This document shows, in pieces, positions 42,284 through 51,122 of a stretch of 64,000 nt of DNA. The position numbers and the translations under genes are program-made. The stretch comes from an uncultured Clostridia bacterium (GTDB taxonomy: Bacteria > Bacillota > Clostridia > Peptostreptococcales > Anaerovoracaceae): the NCBI GenBank assembly GCA_934255135.1, contig CAKQMV010000001.1:62001-126000 (forward strand), read 5' to 3'. Under the pieces are notes generated by a model. That model did no database searches. It saw nothing but the letters and a program-made list of their open reading frames with translations, and was not told where the DNA came from. How positions within the stretch are numbered: the stretch's first letter is position 1; each line of letters opens with the position of its first letter.

Positions 42284-44485
42284 ATGTCAGGTAAAGTTTC
42301 AATTATTACAACAGAACAATATATGGCTGAGTTAACAGCTATCAATCCGAAGTATGATGACTCTCTTATAGTGAAGGCATTTGAAATCGCAAATAAGCTT
42401 CATGACGGACAGCTCCGTAAGAGCGGTGAGCCATATATCATCCACCCGATTGCTGTGTCCAAGATTCTTGCTAATTTTGGTCTAGATAATGAAACAATTA
42501 TCGCAGGACTACTGCATGACGTAGTTGAAGATACTGAATATACAAGAGACCAGCTGGTGCAGGACTTCGATGAGAAGATTGCACTGCTGGTTGATGGAGT
42601 TACTAAACTTGGTAATATCAAGTATGACTCCAAGGAGAAGCAGCAGGCTGAGAATTTCAGAAAGATGTTTCTCGCAATGTCAAAGGATATCAGGGTTCTC
42701 ATAATTAAGCTGGCCGACAGACTTCATAATATGAGAACCCTGGAGTACATGCCAACTCATAAGAGAGAAGAGAAGGCACTCGAGACTCTTGAGATTTATG
42801 CACCTCTGGCAGGAAGACTCGGTATATACAGTATCAAATTTGAACTTGAGAATCTTGCTCTCAAGTATCTGCATCCTATTGAGTATAAGAACCTCAAGGA
42901 GGCTGTAGATGAGAAGACTAAGAACTATGAGAAGAACGTAGATGATCTTATTTCGTCAATAGATGTTCTTCTTAATGAGTCTAATATTCCACATGATATC
43001 AAGGGCAGATCAAAGCATCTGTACAGCATCTATAAGAAGATGGTTGTTCAGCATAAGGCTCTTGATGAGATTTTCGACTTGCTGGCTGTAAGAGTTCTTG
43101 TTCCAAGCGTAAAGGACTGCTATGCAGTACTTGGACTTGTCCACTCTAAGTGGAAGCCTATTCCAGGCAGATTCAAGGATTATATAGCTATGCCTAAACC
43201 AAACATGTACCAGTCCCTGCATACTACAGTAATCAGGGAGAGCGGTGAGCCTTTCGAGATTCAGATCAGAACATACGAGATGCACCGCGTAGCAGAGTAT
43301 GGTATCGCTGCACACTGGAAGTACAAGGAAGGAAAGAGTGCAGACGGAAGCGAGGATGAGCAGAAGCTTGCCTGGCTTAGACAGGCTCTGGAGTGGCAGA
43401 AGGAAGCTGAGGATTCGGTACAGTTCCTCGAAACAATGAAGATGGATCTCTTCGATAACCAGGTGTTTGTGTTTACACCTAAGGGAGATGTTGTAGAGCT
43501 TCCGGCCGGTTCTACTCCGCTTGATTTTGCGTTTAAGATTCACACTGATGTTGGAATCAAGTGTGTAGGCGCAAAGGTCAACGGTAAGATGCAATCTATT
43601 GACTATGAGCTTAATAATGGTGACATTATCGAGATTGTTACCTCAGCAAACTCATCCGGACCAAGTATGGACTGGGTAAACATTGCTAAGAGCTCCCAGG
43701 CTAAGCATAAGATTAAAGCCTGGCTAAGGAAAGCAAACAAGGATGATGATGTAGATAAGGGTAAGGACATCATCTATTCATATATAAAGCGCAAGGGTTA
43801 TGAGCCACATCAGGTTGTTAAGAATGCATACATTCTTAAAGCCTCAAAGGAATTTAACTTTGCAAATGTTAACGAGCTATATCTTCAGATCAGCAGAGGA
43901 GGCAACATTGCTTCTAAGGTTGGGCAGAAGCTGATCGATTATTTTGAAGAAGATAATAAGCAGAAGGAGAATGCAGACGAGATTCTCGAGAACAAGATTC
44001 GAGAGAAGAAGGTTAATAAAGGTGTTGATGGATCAGATGTTGGTATCATCGTCCAGGGTGCCGATAATCTTCTTATCAAGAGAGCTCCTTGCTGCAGACC
44101 TATCCCTGGAGATCCTATTATCGGATACATTACCAAGGGTAAAGGAATCTCTGTTCATATAGTAGACTGTCCTAATATCAGAAATCTGAGCGACGCTGAT
44201 AAGGGAAGACTTATCAAGGTTGAGTGGGATACTCCTAAGGAGAGCACAACTTACCTTGCTGATATTAAGATTGAGGGCTATGACAGAAAGGGACTTCTTT
44301 CTGAGATTTCTAAGACATGTGATGACTGCGATGTAAAGCTTGCTGGTATCAACATGGATCCTGCATCAGATACATTCAGCATGACAGTCACTGTATCACT
44401 TTCAACAATGCATCAGATGCAGCATCTTCTGATTTCCTTACGTCAGATTGAGAGTGTTGAGAAGGTATACAGAGTTAAGAGCTAA
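42284..44485 (+). CDS. rel: (p)ppGpp synthetase/hydrolase RelA/SpoT family
   Basis: This 733-residue bifunctional enzyme makes and degrades (p)ppGpp. The HD hydrolase domain (about 30-190) has the intact GLLHDVVEDT, the synthetase domain (about 230-350) has KPNMYQSLHTTV, the TGS domain starts near 395 (VFVFTPKGDVVELPAGSTPL), and an ACT domain ends the protein. Both active sites look complete. Confidence 0.95.
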   Translation: MSGKVSIITTEQYMAELTAINPKYDDSLIVKAFEIANKLHDGQLRKSGEPYIIHPIAVSKILANFGLDNETIIAGLLHDVVEDTEYTRDQLVQDFDEKIALLVDGVTKLGNIKYDSKEKQQAENFRKMFLAMSKDIRVLIIKLADRLHNMRTLEYMPTHKREEKALETLEIYAPLAGRLGIYSIKFELENLALKYLHPIEYKNLKEAVDEKTKNYEKNVDDLISSIDVLLNESNIPHDIKGRSKHLYSIYKKMVVQHKALDEIFDLLAVRVLVPSVKDCYAVLGLVHSKWKPIPGRFKDYIAMPKPNMYQSLHTTVIRESGEPFEIQIRTYEMHRVAEYGIAAHWKYKEGKSADGSEDEQKLAWLRQALEWQKEAEDSVQFLETMKMDLFDNQVFVFTPKGDVVELPAGSTPLDFAFKIHTDVGIKCVGAKVNGKMQSIDYELNNGDIIEIVTSANSSGPSMDWVNIAKSSQAKHKIKAWLRKANKDDDVDKGKDIIYSYIKRKGYEPHQVVKNAYILKASKEFNFANVNELYLQISRGGNIASKVGQKLIDYFEEDNKQKENADEILENKIREKKVNKGVDGSDVGIIVQGADNLLIKRAPCCRPIPGDPIIGYITKGKGISVHIVDCPNIRNLSDADKGRLIKVEWDTPKESTTYLADIKIEGYDRKGLLSEISKTCDDCDVKLAGINMDPASDTFSMTVTVSLSTMHQMQHLLISLRQIESVEKVYRVKS

Positions 44486-44513
44486 TACATTATTTAAGCG
44501 TATTGGAGAGAAA

Positions 44514-45134
44514 ATGAGTATTTCAGTAAATAGATTTCATTCACCTTTTATAGACGAGAATACATATATCATCATAGATGATAAGTCAGGTGATGCAGCT
44601 GTAATTGATCCTGGTATCTATAGTGATGAGACTGCAAGCATTCTTGAAGGTCATAATCTCAGATATATTCTTCTGACTCATTCACACGGCGATCATATCA
44701 AGGATACTCTTAAGTATAAGGAGCATTACCCTGAAGCACAGATTTGTGTTAACAAGGATGAGGCAGAATTTCTTATGAATGCTGAGCTTAATGGCACAGC
44801 GCATATGCCGATGGAGAATCTTAATATCAAGGCTGACGTTCTTACCGATTCGAATATGACGCTTAAGTTTGGTGATGAGGATATTGAATTCATCGACACA
44901 CCGGGACACTCACCGGGAGGACAGTGCATTAAGATAGGAAATATTCTTTTCTCAGGCGATACACTTTTTTACATGAGTGTAGGTGCTACTCACTTCGTAG
45001 GAGGAGACTGGGATGCACTAAAGAAGTCAATTACGGATAAGCTGTTCACACTTTCTGATGATGTAAGAGTTTATCCAGGGCATGGACCTGAGACTTCAAT
45101 AGGTTATGAAAAGAGGGCAAATCCTTTTGTATAG
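44514..45134 (+). CDS. MBL-fold metallo-hydrolase (glyoxalase II-like)
   Basis: This 206-residue protein has the metallo-beta-lactamase core: THSHGDHIKD (about 60) is the HxHxDH motif, GHSPGG holds the next histidine, FSGDTLF the bridging aspartate and VYPGHGPET the last histidine. Members hydrolyse thioesters, but the substrate is unknown. The ATG at 44514 follows GGAGAG. It overlaps hemZ by 29 bases. Confidence 0.88.
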   Translation: MSISVNRFHSPFIDENTYIIIDDKSGDAAVIDPGIYSDETASILEGHNLRYILLTHSHGDHIKDTLKYKEHYPEAQICVNKDEAEFLMNAELNGTAHMPMENLNIKADVLTDSNMTLKFGDEDIEFIDTPGHSPGGQCIKIGNILFSGDTLFYMSVGATHFVGGDWDALKKSITDKLFTLSDDVRVYPGHGPETSIGYEKRANPFV

Positions 45135-46506
45135 ATTTTATGTAAACAGTAAAATTAATGATAAACATTATGGGGATATGCTGAGAGTATTCTTTGGTGA
45201 GGATGAGTTCGAGGTTATTACTTTGGATCTTCCTGCCGGAGCAGAGCTTCCGCTTCGCGAGAACAGATTCCTTGTTAACAAGGATAAGGCTGAAGGCAGG
45301 AATGTTATCAAGACTGAACTCTATAATCTTGGAAGAGAGCTTACAGGAATAACACCTGAATGGGGAATTCTTACTGGTGTAAGGCCACTGAAGCTTGCAT
45401 ATGATGTGCTTCAAAGAAGCAGTAGCAGGGAAGAGTTCGAAGCTGTTATGAGAGATGAGTATCTTGTTTCAGATAATAAGGTAAAGCTCCTTACAGAGAT
45501 TATGGATTACCAGGACACGCATATTTCCAAGCCAGATGAAAGCGCGGCACTTTATGTGCATATTCCATTCTGTCCTACTAAGTGTTCATACTGTTCATTT
45601 GCATCTGTTGAATGTGAGGGCACAAAGCAGACAGATGAATACCTTGATGCACTTGATAGAGAAATTAAGTATGCATCCGAGCTTGCAGCTAAGAATGGCA
45701 TGCGGTTCGAAAGCGTCTATATCGGCGGAGGAACACCGACCGTGCTTACAGACTCGCAGCTTAAGAGGCTCCTTGGGAACCTTAATAAGGCTTTTGGCAT
45801 TAACCCAAGAGAGACCGAATTTACGCTGGAGGCTGGAAGGCCAGATACTATCGATGAGGCTAAGCTTCAGACTATAAGCGAGACCGGAATTTCCAGAATC
45901 AGCATCAATCCGCAGTCGATGCACGATAGAACGCTTGCTGAGATTGGAAGAAATCACAGTGCTAAAGCAATCTGTGAGACTTTTAGACTTGCCGATGAGT
46001 ATAGTTTTGACTGTGTGAATGCGGATCTGATTGCGGGACTAAGTGATAAGACACCGGAGGATTTTCACTATTCTCTTGAGAAACTGGTTGATCTCGGTGC
46101 TGAGAATATCACGGTTCACACGCTCTCTGTCAAAAGAGGCTCAAGACTTCGAGAGAACGACCCGGATTTCTACAGGAAGGACACAGAGAGAGTCGATGCT
46201 ATGCTTAAGGATGCTCATGATTATCTTCTATCTCATGGATATCATCCGTACTATATTTACAGACAGAAGCATCAGATGGGTGCACTTGAGAACGTGGGAT
46301 ACTGTCTTGAGAATAAGCATTCTCTCTATAATATAAGAATTATGGAGGAGAAGCAGACGATTCTCGCTCTCGGTGCAGGTGGCATCGGTAAGGTGTATGA
46401 CCCTGTAAGGAACTGTCTTACAAGAATACCTAACGTTGGAAATTACAGAGTTTATATCGACAGAATTGACGATATGCTCAAGCGAAAAGATAAATATTTT
46501 ATTTAG
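45106..46506 (+). CDS. hemZ: HemZ-like oxygen-independent coproporphyrinogen dehydrogenase (radical SAM)
   Basis: This 466-residue protein is a radical SAM enzyme: YVHIPFCPTKCSYCSF carries the CxxxCxxC cluster ligands and YIGGGTPT follows. The extra N-terminal region of about 140 residues before the radical SAM core is typical of HemZ rather than HemN or HemW. No other heme gene is in the window, so its physiological job is uncertain. It starts inside the MBL gene. Confidence 0.8.
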   Translation: MKRGQILLYRFYVNSKINDKHYGDMLRVFFGEDEFEVITLDLPAGAELPLRENRFLVNKDKAEGRNVIKTELYNLGRELTGITPEWGILTGVRPLKLAYDVLQRSSSREEFEAVMRDEYLVSDNKVKLLTEIMDYQDTHISKPDESAALYVHIPFCPTKCSYCSFASVECEGTKQTDEYLDALDREIKYASELAAKNGMRFESVYIGGGTPTVLTDSQLKRLLGNLNKAFGINPRETEFTLEAGRPDTIDEAKLQTISETGISRISINPQSMHDRTLAEIGRNHSAKAICETFRLADEYSFDCVNADLIAGLSDKTPEDFHYSLEKLVDLGAENITVHTLSVKRGSRLRENDPDFYRKDTERVDAMLKDAHDYLLSHGYHPYYIYRQKHQMGALENVGYCLENKHSLYNIRIMEEKQTILALGAGGIGKVYDPVRNCLTRIPNVGNYRVYIDRIDDMLKRKDKYFI

Positions 46507-46521
46507 CTATGGAGGCACATT

Positions 46522-47775
46522 ATGGCAATGAAGGCGCCTAAGGGCACTAAGGATGTACTGCCGAAGGATTCGTACAAGTGGCAGTATATTGAGAAGAAGT
46601 GGGATCAGATTTGCAGCGAATACGGATTCAAGGAAATGAGAACTCCGACATTCGAGTCAACTGAGCTTTTTAACAGAGGAGTTGGTGATACAACTGATAT
46701 CGTTCAGAAGGAAATGTACACTTTTGAAGATATGGGTCACAGAAGCATCACTCTGAAGCCGGAGGGAACATCTCCTGCAGTAAGAGCTTTTATCGAGAGC
46801 AATCAGTATGCTGAGACTCAGCCTACTAAGTATTACTACGATACTTCATGCTTCAGATATGAGAAGCCACAGGCTGGAAGACTAAGAGAGTTCCACCAGT
46901 TCGGAATCGAGAATTTCGGAACTTCAAGCATGCTCGCTGATGCTGAGGTTATCGCACTTGCAAGTGAGTTCCTTAAGAGAATGAATGTTCCTGATGTTGA
47001 GCTTCACATCAGTTCAGTAGGATGCAGACACTGCAGACCTGTTTACAGAGAGAAGCTTCAGGAGTATCTGAGACCTAGATATGATGAGCTTTGTGACACA
47101 TGCAAGACAAGATTTGATAAGAATCCTATGAGAATTCTTGACTGTAAGTCAGAGGTTTGCTGGGATATCGCAAAGGGAGCTCCTATGATGCTCGATTACC
47201 TCTGTGATGACTGCAAGGCCGCACTTGAAGAGTTTATGAAGTACCTCGATGCTATGGGAATTGAGTATAAGATTGATCCAACTATCGTAAGAGGACTTGA
47301 TTACTATACTAAGACTGCTTTCGAGTTTATTACAAACAAGATTGGAGCACAGGGAACAGTATGTGGTGGCGGAAGATATGACCACCTCATCGAAGAGGTC
47401 GGAGGACCTGATATGCCGGGAGTTGGTTTTGGCCTCGGTAAGGAGAGACTTCTTATGCTGATGGAGTCATGCGACAATGATTTTGGCGGCGAGCAGGCAC
47501 CTGAAATCTTCGTAGCATGGATTGGCGATGAGAATCTTCCATATTCACTTGCTCTTCTGAATGAGCTTAGACAGAAGGGTGTAAGAGCAGTTCTTGATAC
47601 AAAGGCTAGAAACCTTAAGGGACAGCTTAAATATGCTAACAAGCTTGGTGCACTTTATTCAGTAGTTATCGGTGAGGACGAGGTTAAGACTGGCGAGCTC
47701 ACTTTAAAGGACATGAAGGAAGGCAATCAGGTTAAGGTTCACAGAGATGAACTCATAACAGAAATCCGTAAGTAA
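46522..47775 (+). CDS. hisS: Histidyl-tRNA synthetase
   Basis: This 417-residue class II synthetase has KGTKDVLP at the start, motif 2 (YYDTSCFRYEKPQAGRLREF), the histidine-specific GLDYYTKTAFEF and the C-terminal anticodon-binding domain (about 325-417). It is followed after 11 bases by aspS, the standard Firmicute pairing. Confidence 0.96.
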   Translation: MAMKAPKGTKDVLPKDSYKWQYIEKKWDQICSEYGFKEMRTPTFESTELFNRGVGDTTDIVQKEMYTFEDMGHRSITLKPEGTSPAVRAFIESNQYAETQPTKYYYDTSCFRYEKPQAGRLREFHQFGIENFGTSSMLADAEVIALASEFLKRMNVPDVELHISSVGCRHCRPVYREKLQEYLRPRYDELCDTCKTRFDKNPMRILDCKSEVCWDIAKGAPMMLDYLCDDCKAALEEFMKYLDAMGIEYKIDPTIVRGLDYYTKTAFEFITNKIGAQGTVCGGGRYDHLIEEVGGPDMPGVGFGLGKERLLMLMESCDNDFGGEQAPEIFVAWIGDENLPYSLALLNELRQKGVRAVLDTKARNLKGQLKYANKLGALYSVVIGEDEVKTGELTLKDMKEGNQVKVHRDELITEIRK

Positions 47776-47786
47776 GGAGAGGTAAA

Positions 47787-49565
47787 ATGGCGGTATTAAA
47801 GAGAACACATATGTGTGGCGAGCTCAGACTTGCTGACGAAGGTAAAGAAGTAGTTCTTAACGGATGGGTAGCTAAGGCTAGAAGTCTTGGAAGCCTCGTT
47901 TTCGTAGATATCAGAGATAAGTCAGGTATCACTCAGGTTACTTTCAATGATGACCTAGGTGAGGAGATTCTTGAGAAGGCTAAGTCACTCAGAAGTGAGT
48001 ATGTAATCGGAGTTAAGGGAACTGTTTCAGAGAGATCATCAAAGAATGACAAGCTCGAGACAGGTGAGATCGAGGTATTTGCAAATGACCTCGTAATCTA
48101 TTCAGAGGCTATGACTCCACCTATCTACGTTAAAGATGACGATAATGTAGATGACAAGCTGAGACTCAAGTACAGATACCTTGATCTTAGAAAGAACAAG
48201 ATGCAGAGAAATCTTACAATCAGACATAAGATTGCTAAGATTGCCAGAGATTATTTTGATGAGAACGGTTTCACTGAGATTGAGACTCCAATTCTTATCA
48301 AGTCAACTCCTGAGGGAGCAAGAGACTATATCGTGCCAAGCCGTGTAAAGAACGGAGCTTTCTATGCACTTCCACAGTCACCACAGCTCTTCAAGCAGCT
48401 TCTGATGGTATCTGGATGTGACAGATACTTCCAGATTGCAAAGTGCTTCAGAGACGAGGACCTTCGTGCTGACAGACAGCCTGAGTTCACTCAGATCGAC
48501 CTTGAGATGTCTTTTGCTGATGAGGATACTGTAATCGAGATTCAGGAAGGCTTCCTCAAGAGAATAATGAAAGAAATTAAGGGCATCGATATCGAGACTC
48601 CATTCCCAAGACTCACTTATGCTGAGGCAATGGAGAGATTTGGATCAGATAAGCCTGATACAAGATTCGGAATCGAGCTTGTTAAGCTTAACGACCTTTT
48701 TGAGAACTGCAGCTTCGAGGTATTCACCAAGAATCTTGCTGAGGGTGGAGATATCAGAGGTATCTGCGTACCTGGCGGTGCTTCACAGTTCGCTAGAAAG
48801 AAGATTGATAAGCTTGTTGATGAGTGCAAGCACTATGGTGCTAAGGGTCTTGTCTGGATCAAATATGAAGAAGATGAGATTAAGTCTTCGGTATCAAAGT
48901 TCTTCGGACAGGATGAGCTCAAGACAGTTCTTGACAGATTTGAGGCTAACGTAGGCGATATCGTATTTATCTGTAGCGACAAGGCAAAGGTTACTTACGA
49001 TACCCTTGGATTCCTCAGAAGAAGAATTGCCGGTGAGCTCGGAATGCTAGATGATGAGCAGTTCAACTTCCTCTGGGTTGTTGACTTCCCAATGTTTGAG
49101 GCTGACGATGAGGGCAACATCAAGGCTATGCACCACCCATTCACACAGCCTAAGCTAGATGAGCTTTATAAGCTGGATGAGGGTAATATCCTTGGTCTTA
49201 ATGCTAATGCTTACGACATCGTTCTTAACGGAGTTGAGCTCGGTGGTGGTTCTGTAAGAATTCATGACAGAGAGCTTCAGGCAAGAATGTTCGAGGTACT
49301 TGGACTTAGTGACGAAGAGTGTCAGGAGAAGTTCGGATTCCTGATTGAAGCATTCAAGTATGGTGCACCACCACATGCAGGTCTTGCTTACGGTCTTGAC
49401 AGACTCGTAATGCTTCTACTCGGTGAGAAGAGCATCAGAGAGGTAATTGCATTCCCTAAGAACCAGAATGCAGAGTGCCCAGTATGTGAAGCTCCAGCTC
49501 CAGTTGAGGCAGATCAGCTTGAGGAGCTCGGTATTTCAATTGTTGCTGCTCCAGCTGAAGAGTAA
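47787..49565 (+). CDS. aspS: Aspartyl-tRNA synthetase
   Basis: This 592-residue protein is the bacterial-type enzyme: an OB-fold anticodon-binding domain (about 1-110), the class II core with LPQSPQLFKQLLMVSG and FRDEDLRADRQPEFTQID, the GAD insertion (about 290-410) and motif 3 AGLAYGLDRLVMLL. The end is a short acidic tail. Confidence 0.96.
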   Translation: MAVLKRTHMCGELRLADEGKEVVLNGWVAKARSLGSLVFVDIRDKSGITQVTFNDDLGEEILEKAKSLRSEYVIGVKGTVSERSSKNDKLETGEIEVFANDLVIYSEAMTPPIYVKDDDNVDDKLRLKYRYLDLRKNKMQRNLTIRHKIAKIARDYFDENGFTEIETPILIKSTPEGARDYIVPSRVKNGAFYALPQSPQLFKQLLMVSGCDRYFQIAKCFRDEDLRADRQPEFTQIDLEMSFADEDTVIEIQEGFLKRIMKEIKGIDIETPFPRLTYAEAMERFGSDKPDTRFGIELVKLNDLFENCSFEVFTKNLAEGGDIRGICVPGGASQFARKKIDKLVDECKHYGAKGLVWIKYEEDEIKSSVSKFFGQDELKTVLDRFEANVGDIVFICSDKAKVTYDTLGFLRRRIAGELGMLDDEQFNFLWVVDFPMFEADDEGNIKAMHHPFTQPKLDELYKLDEGNILGLNANAYDIVLNGVELGGGSVRIHDRELQARMFEVLGLSDEECQEKFGFLIEAFKYGAPPHAGLAYGLDRLVMLLLGEKSIREVIAFPKNQNAECPVCEAPAPVEADQLEELGISIVAAPAEE

Positions 49566-49583
49566 TTTATAGATAATAGTGTA

Positions 49584-50180
49584 ATGAATTACGCGATTTT
49601 TGGAGGATCATTTGATCCTATTCATAGGGGACATGTCCGAATGGCAGATGCCGCGGTAAAGGAATTGTCACTGAATAAGCTGTATTTTATGCCTAATTAT
49701 GTTTCACCATTTAAGCTCGATCAGAAGGTTACCCCTCCTGATGACAGGGTCGAGATGATTAAGAGAGTTCTTGATTATAACGTTGCCTTTGAGCTTTCTG
49801 AATATGAGATTAGAAGAGAAGAGCCTTCATATACAATTGATACTCTCGAGTATTTCACCGAAGCTTATGGTGAAGGCCTTCACTTCGTATTAGGATATGA
49901 TTCAGTTATGACAATAGATAAATGGTACAGAGGTAAGGAAATTCTTTCCCGTTATCCTCTGATTACCGCGAGAAGACCAGGCACAAGCGATGATGAGTGT
50001 TCTGCAAAGATTGAAGAGTACAGAAATCTTTACAACACAGATATTACAATCCTTGAACTTGAACCATTAGAAGCAGCATCTTCAGATATAAGAAGGATGG
50101 CTGCAAACGGTGAACCAATTGATCGTTACGTGCTTCCCGGTGTGGAGGAATATATAAAACTTCATGAAATATACAGATAA
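49584..50180 (+). CDS. nadD: Nicotinate-nucleotide adenylyltransferase
   Basis: This 198-residue protein adenylates nicotinate mononucleotide in NAD synthesis. GGSFDPIHRGH near the N terminus is the nucleotidyltransferase HxGH motif, and ISSTxIR is represented by ASSDIRRMAANG near the end. yqeK overlaps its 3' end by 17 bases, as in Bacillus. Confidence 0.93.
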   Translation: MNYAIFGGSFDPIHRGHVRMADAAVKELSLNKLYFMPNYVSPFKLDQKVTPPDDRVEMIKRVLDYNVAFELSEYEIRREEPSYTIDTLEYFTEAYGEGLHFVLGYDSVMTIDKWYRGKEILSRYPLITARRPGTSDDECSAKIEEYRNLYNTDITILELEPLEAASSDIRRMAANGEPIDRYVLPGVEEYIKLHEIYR

Positions 50181-50742
50181 AACTGATAAGCTTGAAGAAT
50201 ACATAAGAAATAATCTCAAGGAGTCACGTTATCTTCACAGCCTCGGCGTGGAGAAGATGGCAAGACATCTTGCCGGAATACATGGAGCTGATGAAGAGAA
50301 GGCTGCTTTTGCCGGAAGATATCACGACATAGCGAAATGTAAGACTGCCTACGAGATGAATAATCTTGTCAGGAAGTATCAGCTTTCCGAGGAATATTTA
50401 GACAACCCCGCACTTGCACATTCCAAGGTAGGAGCTGCACTTCTTAAATATGAGTTCGGTGTAAATGATGAAGATATTATCAATGCCGTTTCATCCCATA
50501 CAACGGGCAGGGCAGGAATGTCACTTCTTGAAGAGATAGTTTATGTTTCTGATGCCATTGATGAAACGAGATCTTACGGAGGAATTGAAGAACTTCGTAA
50601 GCAGGCTGAAACTGACCTTGATGGTGCATGTCTTTTCATCATGGACTTCACTATTGACAAGCTTAAGAATGAAGGAAGAACTCTGGATAAGATTACACTC
50701 GATGCCAGAGACTTTATCTACAACAGAATAATTCACAAATAG
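50164..50742 (+). CDS. yqeK: YqeK-type HD hydrolase
   Basis: This 192-residue HD-domain protein has SRYLHSLGVEKMARHLAGIH, the HD pair in GRYHDIAKCK and LAHSKVGAALLKYEFG. YqeK proteins hydrolyse diadenosine tetraphosphate symmetrically. Overlap with nadD and closeness to rsfS (14 bases) fit the conserved cluster. Confidence 0.9.
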   Translation: MKYTDKTDKLEEYIRNNLKESRYLHSLGVEKMARHLAGIHGADEEKAAFAGRYHDIAKCKTAYEMNNLVRKYQLSEEYLDNPALAHSKVGAALLKYEFGVNDEDIINAVSSHTTGRAGMSLLEEIVYVSDAIDETRSYGGIEELRKQAETDLDGACLFIMDFTIDKLKNEGRTLDKITLDARDFIYNRIIHK

Positions 50743-50756
50743 ATAAGGAGAAGTGA

Positions 50757-51101
50757 ATGGATATTAGAGAAATCGGAATGGCTGTCGCTAACACTTTATG
50801 CGAGAAGAAGGCCAGAGATATCAAGATGATTGACATCGGTGAGAAGTCATCTTTTGCCGACTATTTCATCAATGTTACAGCATCATCATCAAGACAGGTT
50901 GGCGCACTTGCTAACATTGCGGAGGATAAGCTCGCTGAACTCGGTATTTTTGTAAAGAATACTGATGGAAGACCTGAGTCTGGATGGATTCTTATCGATG
51001 CAGGTGACATTGTAATCAATGTATTTTCAATCGAGGCTAGAGAGCATTATGCACTTGATAAGCTCTGGAGCGATTGTGAAACTGTAACAATAGAAGATTA
51101 A
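50757..51101 (+). CDS. rsfS: Ribosome silencing factor
   Basis: This 114-residue protein matches RsfS/Iojap: KKARDIKMIDIGEKSSFADY and RPESGWILIDAGDIVINVF. It binds L14 on the large ribosomal subunit and blocks subunit joining when nutrients are low. Confidence 0.92.
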   Translation: MDIREIGMAVANTLCEKKARDIKMIDIGEKSSFADYFINVTASSSRQVGALANIAEDKLAELGIFVKNTDGRPESGWILIDAGDIVINVFSIEAREHYALDKLWSDCETVTIED

Positions 51102-51122
51102 TTTAAGCTAAGGGGAATAAAC

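Noticed and set aside
43010..43594. Leftward 194-codon frame
   Set aside because: It is the shadow of the rel gene, which is complete with all its domains.
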